Positions 1 to 11,133 of a stretch of 64,000 bases of DNA are shown one piece after another; position 1 is the stretch's first letter, and each line of letters begins with the position of its first letter. Both the position numbers and the translations under genes were made by a program. Under the pieces are notes generated by a model that was given only the letters and a program-made list of their open reading frames with translations, was not told the DNA's origin and did not search any database. Source of the stretch: Mesaphorura yosii (Eukaryota > Arthropoda > Collembola > Poduromorpha > Tullbergiidae). Location of the stretch: NCBI GenBank assembly GCA_009869945.1, contig WIXG01000187.1, positions 1 to 64,000 on the forward strand. Reading direction: 5' to 3'.

Positions 1-2780
1 GCTATCAGCGTCAGTCTCATTTGCACTGGACGAGGAAGCCGGCCCGCCGCCGGCCGGCGCGGATGTTGTCGTTATTTGCCTCGTGAATGTAATCGGGTGA
101 ATTGTGTACCCACAGCCAGAGCAGTCGACGAGCAGCGTCAATTTATTTTTGCTCGACTCTTCCGCCACGGTTGCACCATGCCCGTGCCTAATCTTGTGCT
201 GACTTATTTTGTTGTACCAATTCTGTACGACGGATGTTACGTCGAGTTTCTGCCAGCCAAGCGCGTCTAGTGTCACCGTTTTTGAGGCGACCAGCTCCAA
301 ATCAATGTCCTGCAATAAAAAATGTCGTCATTTGCATTTATTGCATACTCCCTTGGCTCGCGTCCAAAATAAGGTCATTCGCTTGCATTGCATGCACTTC
401 ATATGCATCATCCTGACCTGCGTGCGGACAAATGCCGGCAGCTTGCTCTGACTCGTGAAATTTCCCTGGACTTGAAAGATGTACAGCGTCACGCCCCGCG
501 GGTTGAAAAGGTGGCCAAACTGCTTCCCAATCGGGGATCTGTGGTCCATTTTGACCCATAAATGCGCCTTCTTGACGCGGACACCAACTCCAAATGCATT
601 CGTACCAGCAAATGAAAATGAGAGCAGTGTCTCTCCATTGTAGTTCGGTCCTGCAACAGAAAAACGAGGCTCAAGGTGAGTGTCAAGAGAAATTCATAAT
701 TCAGGCAACAATTGACAATTAGCGTACAAAGTCAGTACAATGCACAAGCACAGCTTCCAATTAGATTTGAATTGGGTTCGTGGCGCATAAATTAACGCCA
801 CAATTTTACGATCCATTTTTTGCATCGTTAAGGGACAGGCGACGACAGCGAGTCGCGCCGGCAGACACAAATGGCAATCAAATCGAGAAACCGTGCGTGG
901 CGAATGAATGACAAACGATGAGCGAACTGCGAACCAGAAAAAACACGGCCAGATTAGCAACGATATTTTGAGATAAGACAATTAACCATTCAGAGAGGGT
1001 CGATCGGTGAGGGTGTAATAAAATAAATTAATTTAATTTAAGAAACATGCACACCTCACACATTAAAATAAAGTATCGCGCTAACTGGTTGGACCAGTTT
1101 TGGCTGTGGTTTCGGTTGGATTAGTTGTATGATGGGAAGATGAGATGCAAGATCAGCAGAGGTTAGAGACCACACGTACATAAATAAACAAGAACCAGTT
1201 AAGACTGGGTGTGATTTACCGAGACTCAATTTGATAGGATGAGGCCTTAGGACGAGCCCCGTGCCGCCGCGCAATTTACTGTTCCTGCAAGAAGCAAGAT
1301 GCACTGTCACCTGTCAGCTTCAGCATTGTTGACAATCAAAACAATGCAATCCAACAGCAACAACGGTGTTGACATGTACAAAGTACGTGTGGGCACTGGG
1401 CACGGCACGGATTGGTCAATTTCAGGAAAACAACGTTGATATACTGCGTTTCGAGTCTGCAGCACAGTCAAAGTGCACTGTGCACTCTGATCTCAGGCGC
1501 TCGGAGCTCGAGCAGTGCAGCAGCAGCGCTCAGAAATCCCAAAACAATCAAAACACCAACAAATCTTGGGATAAACAAGTCAACTTGAACTAATCATTAA
1601 TCAACTAATCAATAATCATCTTCATGCCATGCTCGTGTATGCCCGCGAGTTTTCGAGATCTGCAGTTGGATAAGTTGAAGAAAGCATCGACATTGTTAAG
1701 CTTGCTGCTGCTGTTGCAGGATGATTTAATCCAATTAATCGGGGTCACAAGTCAATCCACCCTAAAATTTTATCAAGTTTTCGGGTCAAAGGCTATCGTG
1801 TGTCGCTAAACAAGTCCAGCCTGGACTGGCACATGAGAACTCGAACTAACTCGAGCCGGCTCGTTCAATTTAAATTGCATCATTATACACTCTTCTGTAA
1901 ATTTGTCGTCTGGACGAAGCTCACTTTTAACTTGAGGTATACAAACGCACGAGCAGCAAAAGGCAAAAGCCACACGTGCAGACATTCTCGCTGATGTCAT
2001 CGCAATCACCGGTGATCATTCGGAATTTACGCGATGTGGTACGATAAGGAAGGTGAGATAGTGTGATGGAAGTAATTTTAATGTTGGAAGTCACGTACCT
2101 TTTTCAGGGAACGAAATGATCTCTGACGTCTTGGCGTACGAAATGTCTTCATTCGCTGCCGCCGAGGAATTGTTGTTTCGGCGGGCGTGTTGAAAACGAT
2201 TCGTCGACAGCACGGGCCCGCCAGTCTCGTACACCTCGTCAAGAGTCTCTGTCCTCCGCAGCGTCTCGAGCACCAGGTCCCTGGAGATTTTGTGCGCCTG
2301 GTCGACCACCGGTTTCTCCGTCAGCCCAAGCCTTTGGAGGATTTGAACTTTGATCATTTCCTTACGGAGGTGGTCTTCTAAAGTACTTGTGCCATACTGA
2401 CTATTTAATAGACTACTGCTATCACTTCTGCTAATGCTACTACTACTGCTAATGCTGTCCGAAGCCACGAGGCTGGAGGTAGACGCAGACGTCGTACTAC
2501 TGCTGGTGCTGGTCGACGTGGCCGAGGATGCGGCCGTGGAGGAAGTGTCACCAGAAACGGCGAAGTTCAAAAGGAAAAACAGCGTAAAGCACAAACTGAC
2601 ACTGAGCACACTCTGATAGTACCAAAAAGTCTCGTAGTAATTGTTCCTCCGCCTGACACGGGAATATCTCCTGGGTCCACTGCCCGCCGCCGCCACAGCT
2701 GCATGAGTTACCGCCAGAGTGCTTATCATTATCACTTTGGCACTCGAACGCTCACGCGCACTTGTGCCGGAGGTCTTCAT
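1..2780 (-). CDS. daw: Dawdle/activin-like TGF-beta precursor (5' part, propeptide only)
   Basis: Secreted TGF-beta family ligand precursor of the activin/inhibin-beta branch; such ligands signal through type I/II serine-threonine kinase receptors and Smad2. Three coding exons are visible on the minus strand: 2780-2099, 650-418 and 309 to beyond base 1, with phases 1, 0 and 0 that join cleanly. The join gives EIISFPEKGPNYNGETLL, the hallmark activin propeptide strand. It is followed by KKAHLWVKM and VTLYIFQV, and exon 3 holds LDALGWQKLDVTSVVQNWY and LTLLVDCSGCG, as in inhibin-beta propeptides. A hydrophobic stretch near residues 54-75 (SVLSVSLCFTLFFLLNFAVSG) should act as signal sequence, unusually far from the start, and is followed by a Ser/Thr-rich run of about 50 residues. 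The ATG at 2780 is the first in frame. The cleavage site and the cystine-knot mature domain lie off the left edge, so the exact ligand (dawdle versus activin-beta) is inferred from the propeptide. Confidence 0.85.
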
Positions 2781-5700
2781 ATTCCTTATACAAGCTTCTT
2801 TGTCGAGATTCGGATCTCTTGAGACTGTCTTTAAATAGGTGGTTCAACAAAAAAAGTTAGTAAACGGGTCTTGAATGTTAGGGCTTCCACCAAATGTACC
2901 CACTCGTGGTCATTGTAATTGTGACTCCAATTAGTAGTTTTAATAAGGTAAAACTGCATTTATTGTGGCCATCCATCTTTATCCGCCTTCTATTGTTAGT
3001 TTTACTTCCGCTTTCTTCTTCTGGGTCGCGAACTCACTTTGGAACGCGAGCACGGATACGGATGTGCTGCATTTCGTCCGCCTTCGGTTAACCGGCACAG
3101 CACTGGAACTGGCAATGGAAGTGGAAAACTGGGCTGCTCTGGACTGGTCAAGATGAGACTGCTGAGCCGTAGCCGCAACTACAGCAGACCTGCTCCAAAT
3201 TCCTGCTACTGCAAGAGGTACCGCTTAAGGAAAGTAGAATAATCTTGTTTAATTCTCAAGATAAGCACTTCGGCCATCCGCTGAAGTCAAGCCGTCCAAG
3301 TCTTTTTAATGCTTATTTAATTAATGAGGTTCGTTGTTCTGGAGCACTTGCACTGCCGAATGCCGAGTCTCACTTCCTCTTTCCTTCTAAATACCGAAGC
3401 TAAGGGTAAGTTAACTACAATTACGCTCACTGGTCTGCTAATCGTTAACGATATACCCAAAATCTTGGCAACTTGCAGGCTATCATGTGACAATGGCCAA
3501 CCACAGTCACAGTCAGTCAGTGGTCGCAGAGTTCAAAGATGCTGCTTGTCTTAATCTTGGTCAACGTCTAGTCGGAGTCTCAACCAGAAGGAGTTGTTTT
3601 TATAATGAGTAGTTATCAAACTGTTGCTCTTTCACACAGCCGCTATATTTATACAGTACGTAAAGGGACAAATTAAGAGTTGACACTCGACACTCACTTT
3701 TTTATCAAACTCCACTTCTTAATTCACTTTAGCATTCGTCTTCTTGCGAGGCAGTCACGGTAGAGGCACGCTACCACAGCTAAACTTGATGCACTTGACA
3801 ACGACAACGGCGACTCGACTCGCGTCTCGGCTACTACAATTTTATGGGCTTTTGATGTTTCACTGAATTTTATTGCAAAAAAGAAACAAGTCACGTACAG
3901 CTATTGCGATAAGCTCTGTACAGTATAATTTTAGAGTACAGCGGACAGTCGTGGACGCTACATCCTCGCCGTCTTCAGCGTCTTCAAACTCCTTTCGTAT
4001 TTTCTTCGGCCTTCTTGCGTTCGCGTTCGGCACGACAGTCATAAAAATGAGTGACGAATTCTTGCACAATGCCAATACGAATGCAATTGTTACGGAAGGA
4101 AACAGGCGGAGGGCGGTTCGCGTTCGCAGCCGCAGAGTCGCGTTCGCAATCGAATGCGAGGACGATTGCACGGCGAAGCGATGGAGATGAGTGAAATCAC
4201 TCTTCGTGCACTTTGAACTTGGAAATGCCGATGACGTGATGCGGCGGCGATGCAGGGGCTTGGAGTATGAATATGAAGATGACGAAGGTGACGAAGATGA
4301 CGAAGAGAAGACTAACCTTTAATTGCCGTTGCAGATAAGACAACAGATTATAAAGCAAATTGCAAATTGCAGGCAGGCGTTTGAATGGGAGCAGGATTCA
4401 AAATTCCCGTGTGTGTTGATCAGCAGATGAATGATTGCGATAAGATGGGAATGGAAAGGTCCGGCCCGGCGAAAGAAAGTGGCAAACTGCACCCAAGGCA
4501 AACTGCAGCAAAGGCACGAGCACAAGGACGAGCGCAGCTTAAAAGTTGTCCATGAGACTGGCACGTTTCTTGTTGAACTGGGACGGGACGGGACTGGGCG
4601 AAAGTCCAGACGTCAGGCTAGACTTGCGAAATGCGACAGTACCCCAGCCAGCAGTAAAGTAAAGCCAAGTAATGCAACCGGAAAAGGAATGCCTGCGTTT
4701 GCCAAAAAAGAGAAAGAGGTCGAGATATGTCTACAGTCTGCAGTTTCTTTCGGGTAGAAAGTCAGATTTTAGACAAGACAAATATCGCATCGCGTCAGAA
4801 CTCAGGTTCATATAAATAAATAAAGTTTCATAAAGATTCAAAGAAGAAGACTGGCGAGGTTGTATTCTGGAATTCGGGTTATTCAAGAATTCTGATTGCA
4901 AAAGGCTGCAGTTGGCAGTTATAATTTTTGTGTTTTTATTTCCATAATTGCTTTGCTTCCTCGCACTGCAAAAAATATGACGTTATCGGTTCTGCACTGT
5001 CACTGCCTCTGGATTAACTGGAGGAAAGTGCAGCCTGCAGAAAAAGAGCACAGCGTAGCGCAGGAAGATGGACAGACACAGGAAAAGAGTGCTGGAGATT
5101 TAATAATATATTTATCATTGCTTAGTTTGCATTCTAGTGACAGTCGCATTTTTCCGCAGTGAGTTTTGGTCCGGCGATGTCTGCATTCTGTGAGTCGGGA
5201 GTGCCTGGAGTCTAGACGGTGGGCAAATCCCAAGCCAAACGGATGCATCTGCAGTAGCAGCAGTCAGTAACAGGAAATAACGTACTGACTGGAATGTGGA
5301 AAGAAAATCGTAATCGTAATACAACAGCAGTGGCGGCAGCAGCCAACGAGCCAACAGCCTTGAGAACCCAATTTTTGGCCCGGAGTCTGCGGAGACTGTT
5401 TCTGTTACGCGTGCATCGCTGACTGCTGACTGACAGACTGCTTTCCCATTTTTAGCAATAAAAAATCTGTTCTGCAGCCAAATGCAAAATGCTTAAACGG
5501 AAAATCGCAAGTCGCGAAATGAGGATGAGGAGTAAGAAATCGATGAGACGCGGCCGAACGTCTAGGCTTGGTTAATCTGAACTTAAAAGGAGTGACTGAC
5601 GTTAAAAATACTCTGATTTCGCATTTTTTTAATATTGCAAGACCAAAGTGGGTCAAATAAAGCAAATTGTTGCCGAGGTTGGGAAAACTGGGACAGGTCA

Positions 5701-6718
5701 GATTTTCCTGCAACAAATGAATGCAATTCCTGCGTGGTAGTTATGACGTGTCAATCAGTGCTGTTGAATCACAGGTACAAGAGCACGGCATAATCGAGAA
5801 ACGAGCGAGTAATTCCAATTGATTGCACGACGTGTTGAGGTACCACCAGTGGCATCAGAACTCAGGTACCCGAATTATATTCGATTCTATTTTTGTATTG
5901 TATCCCGAAATCCCGACCCGACTTCTCGGCTCCAGTGCACCGATTTATGGCCACGTGCGCGTGTGCCGTGTCTACCTCTGTTAAGCAGAAGACTCGGCTG
6001 ACTGAAGCTGAAACAATGCGGAATAAAGTCGTTAGTCATGAATTTGCAAACAATCAAACCGCTAACGCATGCTAGCAGATAAGCTTGCCAGTCTGCCAGC
6101 GTTGAAGCTGGTCTTCGTGCGTTCTTTAAATAGCCAAGTGGATTGGGTGCATCGACGACTCCAAAACCAGTGGGGATGGAATTCGGGTACTCCGTCTCTG
6201 CCTGGAAGTCTGCAGTCTGCACTGAATGGGTGACAGATATTCATTCATTATTATCACGAAAATCACGGCGAATATCCATATCTTCAAATGTTAACGCTTC
6301 AGAGCAGAACAACACTTCAAATATTGAGCTTATCTAATCAGTAATTCTGTAATTTAGCAATTGGAATTCAGAAGCAGTTAATGTCATTATTAATCATTCA
6401 TAATTCATCCAATCAGAATATTCGAAGTACTATCTGTTATTTCTTGTAATCAGCTTTAACTCAAAAAATTACACGACTTGAACGTAGCCGACCCTGCATT
6501 ACATTACATTAGAAAATTGTCCGCTCTCCGCTTCGCTCGCACTCCTTTCCTTATCTTATGAGATATGGCAGAATTAATCAACGCATGAAGTTAATGCTGG
6601 GAAACTATCAAGCCACTGCCAGCAGAACTCTAACAATTGAAGTTGCTTAAACTTAGGGTGTACTTGGTGAATTTGGCGAATACGTTCACGTAAAACTGAG
6701 CACCGTGGTACAATCATA
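2781..6718. other. Intergenic region between divergent dawdle-like and GH31 genes
   Basis: About 3.9 kb with no exon I can support; open frames here are short and lack codon or family character. It lies between two genes transcribed away from each other, so it should contain both promoters. A TATA-like stretch (TATATTTATA, near 3645) and a short imperfect GATGACGAAG repeat (about 4275-4307) are visible. Near the right end, a TTATCTTATGAGATA cluster at 6550-6565 contains GATA-factor core sites in both orientations. Confidence 0.5.
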
Positions 6719-9700
6719 ATGCGGTGTTTCGGCTGGTTCTCCAAACTCGAGGTGACGGAGCCTGAAGACGAACCGATTCAATCCATCCCTAATGGCCATG
6801 ACACTCGAGAAGAGGCAAGACATCTCCGCCAATACGAGGAGCGAATTGCACGCATGGGCGAACCAGGTAATCCAGTTATTGTCCAGTGAATAATCCACTT
6901 TCTACTACGGGAGAGCGTATGATGGATTATGCTTATCATTATTGGAGATTAAGATAAGCCATGCACGACACGGCTAATGGAATATTGGCTCATCAATTAG
7001 AGTACCAGTACAAGGGCGATGGTGCTAATGAATTTTTGGTGTTGCCGTAAATGCACTTATCTTATCACATCAGGCAGTCAAGCTTAGACGTAAGCGTCAG
7101 CGTGAATCGAAATTGCAAATGCGAATTTCCTTCAGTATTTACCAGCTGCATTCAGTTGGCTGTGTTAACTCTATTTAGTGTGAAGTAAGCAGATTTGTTT
7201 TAATCATGCATTCTCCATTGATAGATGACCCGCCGGATAAACTCAAGAAGTCCACACATTTGGACTTTGCCCAGCATTTCTTCTGTTACGATATTCGAGC
7301 CCGAATTCTTTTCGCCATGCTATTTGCCATTTTCGTGGGGGTCGGAATTCCATTGATTATCTACTTCTCTGATAAGCCACAAGAAAAGGATGAAATCTAC
7401 GGAAGCTGTTTTCTGAAACAAGAATTCAGGTGAAAAGCATTTTTACTTTTACAAAAGCGAACCGAACCACATATTGAGTTGCTTTTGGATTTCAGAGTGA
7501 AATGTTTGCCGAATCAGTTGGCGGATCCAACCGAAGCTGATTGCATCGCCGCAAAATGTTGCTGGAACGGAAACCAAAGTCTGCCATTCAACTGCTTTCA
7601 TTCCCTGACCTCATCCTACCACTATTTTGTGTCGAATCTACGGCGGAGTCCTTCCAACTTCACAGCCCTGGAAAAGGTTGAGCTAGATTTGAATCCCAAT
7701 ATGCAAGATCGGATGCGCAGGCTCAAAGTGCACATTGAGTGGCAAAGTCAAGAGCACCTGAACGTTCACATCTTCGACCCGAACCGGACCAAGCATTCTT
7801 CTAATTCAGCAGCGAAGACACAGACCAGGACGCGAAGCCACGCGAAGCCTCGCGACGCGAACTTGGACACACCGGAGCTGAGCCTAAACTACGCAACGAA
7901 CGGAGAGTACTTTTATCTGAAGATTGAGAGAAATGATTCCAGGGAAATAATTTTCGACACGAGGCTCGGACCATTAATTGCTGGAGAGAACTACATTTCT
8001 TTTGCAACGGAGTTGTCTTCCCCATATTTTTATGGCTTGAAAGGTGGCTGAACACATGGTTGACGAAATTATCAAGCTTAACCATAGTGTTACCAGCTTT
8101 TTTTTTTAAATTTTCAGGGGGTTTAAGCGGTGGTGAAGCAACGTACGACAACTTTAACCGATACGGCCCATCCGACTTTCCATTTTACCTGGCATTCGAG
8201 CCAGCCAGTGGACACGTCCACGGCGTATTGCTTGACACCATATCACCATACGTGACACAGTACATGGAGGCACCTGGACTCCTTTTCCATCTGGAAGGGC
8301 ACAGTGCGTCGCTGGACCTACATTTCTTCGTTGGACCCACAGTCAAGGACGTGTACCGCCAACTTCATCTTCACGTAAGTTTGCATGTAATATGAATCCG
8401 TTCTTTGATGAAATCCAAAACATATGTCGAGTCATTGGCTTTCTGCAGTTGAAATCGAAGACGCAAGGACCAGACAACACGCCGAGACTGTCCATGCCAC
8501 CATACTGGGCCCTTGGACTCCATTTGTGTCGGACTGCAGTCAACCACGGCAGCGCTTTTTCGCAAATCAATGCGACCTGGCATGTTCCCTACGATTCAGA
8601 CTGCATTGATGAAAACTTCAGGACTCCATTCCAAATTGACGGCTCCCGGTACCCGCCTGAGGGGACAGAAGCCATCATTGCCCTTCTCAGGAGGAGAAAC
8701 CTGAAGGTTCTTCTGAGTCAAAAGGTTGTCCTTCCACGCGCAAGCACTGACTTGGCCAATCCGCTCCTGAGATTAATCATGTTGAATGAGACGCATCCAT
8801 TTGTTGGCCTGCTCGATCCTGAAAGGACTGCATACTACCCGGACTACCTCGCCCCAGATTCAGTGGCGTGGCTGGAGGATGAGTTTGATGGGTTCAACTC
8901 GAGCGAACTATTCGGTGGACTGACTGTTCTCGAAAATTATCCGCTAACCTACAATTTAAGCGAACTCTGCGAAACCGAGTCGGAAACAGAGCCCAGGCGA
9001 GTCAGGACGAGATTGCAGGCAAACTTCGTGTCACTGGCCGAGACAAAAATGGGATTAATTTGCCCTGACGCTCTTCATCAGCTGACGCCCCCGACTTCGC
9101 ATTTTGATGTCCATAACTTGTACGGACACCAAAGCACTCTGAGGATCCGTTCCGCATACGAATCAAGTCTGGAGTCAGCTGGTGGTGAGCGACTCGTATT
9201 CACGTCCTCGTCCGTCTGGACCAACACGTTGCACTACGCTGGCTTCAATGGTCCCGAAGTTCCATTTACGTGGGAAGGCATGACCGAGAGTTTGACCTAC
9301 ATTTTGCGGAATTTTATGTTTATGACTTACGTCGGCACGCCGATATGCGGTTCTTATCTCCCAGCAAGCGCCGACCCAAGCGACACGAATGACCTCTGCT
9401 TCCGATGGTTCCAACTTGGACTTTTGCTGCCATTTGCGAGAAACAGTTACAGGTTCGCTAATCACTGGTTGATCGCTGACAGTGCAAGAAGCAAGATAAT
9501 GTTGTTTATGTTCCGCTCCTTTAATTCTTTATAGTGTCGATGGCCCGAAAGGAGTACTGGACTTGAGTGCGGCATACCAGGATCGCGTTATCAAAAACGT
9601 TCGTCAGCGCTACAAATACAATCCGTACTACTACACGCTGTTTTACGAGTACGAGGTAGCAACAGCAATGCTTGCTGATGACGACGGCGAACATGAACTA

Positions 9701-10625
9701 CAGCCACAACCACCCGTCCGACCTCTGCTCTTTGATTTCCCACACACGTCCTCCAATCTTACCTTCCGCATAACCACGCAGTTTATGATTGGACCGGCAC
9801 TCATGGCCGTGCCGACCCTAACAAGATGTGAGACCGAAGAGAAGGAAACACTTTAAACTATCTTGTGAATGTTTTGTCGTAGGATGATAATTTTCTTTTC
9901 TCTCGAACAGCGTCTCAACGTGAAGCGTACTTTCCACCTGGAATGTGGTACAATTTAGCTGGAAAACTGCAGTGGTCGAATGAGGCTCAAGGAGGATTGC
10001 TGCAAGTGGAGGGTTTTCAGGTCGAATTGCCAATTTACTTGCGTGGAGGGCATATAATTGCTGCATTAGTAAGTTTTTCTCATCGGTTAGAGCATTCAAA
10101 CGAATCAAATGAAGGCCAAATGTAAATGCAGTGCTTAAATAGGAAGAATTTGTTCTCACGGACGATGAAATCATCAATGCGATGAAATCCCGGGCCAGAA
10201 ACTACTCAATAATCGCTACGTACCCGACCCCCGCCCATCCAGAATCAAGCGGCCAGCTTTTCATGGACGATGGACTGCAGATCAAGTCGATTGAAACGAA
10301 AACTTACGACCTACTCAGATTCGAGATGACGAATTCCTCCCTGACGATTGAGACGACGCTGTGCGGACTCCCGCCTGACACTGAGGGGATTTCGAGAATC
10401 GTAAACCAGATAAAAATATTCGGATTTCCAAGAAATGCCAGTATCACGGCTGAAGCAGGCCTTGATGGCGGTACAACAGAGCCAATCGTACTTGACTTTT
10501 CGCACTCGTACGATTGGGAAAATGGAGTTTTGCACATTCAGGACTTGTATCTTGAGTGGTGCGCTGAATTCAACGAACTCACGGTCGAGTGGGAATTTTG
10601 GGAAGATGACGAGTCAAGTTTATGA
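6719..10625 (+). CDS. Type II membrane GH31 alpha-glucosidase family protein with trefoil domain, probably catalytically dead
   Basis: Eight exons: 6719-6866, 7225-7429, 7496-8043, 8118-8374, 8449-9452, 9535-9827, 9911-10068 and 10143-10625. All phases join, giving 1031 residues. Order: cytosolic N-terminus starting MRCFGWFSK, single membrane segment about residues 77-97, cysteine-rich trefoil (P-type) domain about 108-155 with CIAAKCCW, then a GH31 beta-sandwich, barrel and C-terminal sheets like lysosomal acid alpha-glucosidase, maltase-glucoamylase and sucrase-isomaltase. The substrate-side aspartates in DSDCIDEN are kept. The nucleophile motif WIDMNEP is instead TVLENYP (Asp replaced by Leu547), the acid/base Asp aligns with Glu656, and the substrate-contact Arg of SRSTF aligns with Ser640. 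It is therefore likely a pseudoenzyme with a binding or scaffold role at the cell surface. Frame, splice sites and distribution of conserved residues show selection on an intact protein, not a decayed gene. An alternative ATG at 7206 would skip the first exon. Confidence 0.93.
6867..7224 (+). other. First intron of the GH31 gene with GATA-type sites
   Basis: Intron of 358 bases with no coding content. It holds several GATA-factor core sequences: GCTTATCA at 6931, AGATAAGC at 6952 and CTTATCTTATCA at 7056-7067. GATA factors drive gut gene expression in insects, which would suit a digestive-type protein, but function is inferred from motif alone. Confidence 0.35.
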
Positions 10626-10718
10626 TAGAATGCAAAATGCAAATCGAAATCGCAAATGTTGTTAGATATTAATAGTCGTTAATTTATTTGGAACTTGTAT
10701 GCAGATATTTCATAGGTG

Positions 10719-10724
10719 AATAAA
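10719..10724 (+). terminator. Poly(A) signal of the GH31 gene
   Basis: AATAAA about 95 bases after the GH31 stop codon. It sits just before the oppositely oriented signal of the chromodomain gene, consistent with two convergent genes. Confidence 0.6.
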
Positions 10725-10837
10725 TCTTACTAGGTAATTTATAAATGCACTTCTTCCGCCCTTAAAAATTTATCAGTCTAACTCTAAACTCAAACCTGTT
10801 GCAGTCGCAAGTAGGCAGGTTTGTCATTATATAAAAT

Positions 10838-10843
10838 TTTATT
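10838..10843 (-). terminator. Poly(A) signal of the chromodomain gene
   Basis: TTTATT on the plus strand (AATAAA on the minus strand), about 290 bases beyond the stop at 11134. It would give a short 3' untranslated region converging on GH31. Confidence 0.45.
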
Positions 10844-11133
10844 CTTCCCGTAATGCCATAAATCTCAAGTAACGAGGAGTTAACTGCTAATAAACTAATT
10901 TCACGTAGGAAAAACACAATAAATAACAAAAAAAATTAGGTCAAAGATCAAAGTAAAGTCAGGTCAAGTCATAATAATAAAAGCATTCTGAGTCCAACAA
11001 GGACACAAAACGTAATAGATAACGGAATTTGGAATTGTAATGCTTACTATGCAGAACTCAGAAAAGAAAATATACACAAAAGACAAAAGTAACTCGGAAA
11101 AGTCTTTAACATCTGCATTAATGAGCAACGAGC

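Noticed and set aside
2187-2616. Plus-strand frames over the dawdle-like first exon
   Set aside because: They mirror the Ser-rich repeat of the minus-strand exon, which is supported by the propeptide motifs.
4431-4757. Plus-strand 108-codon frame upstream of GH31
   Set aside because: Composition is basic and low-complexity without homology, and there are no splice sites linking it to a gene.
7206-7224. ATG at 7206 as the start of the GH31 protein
   Set aside because: An upstream exon at 6719-6866 has its own ATG, coding character and a donor in phase 1 that fits an acceptor at 7225 exactly; kept only as an alternative start.
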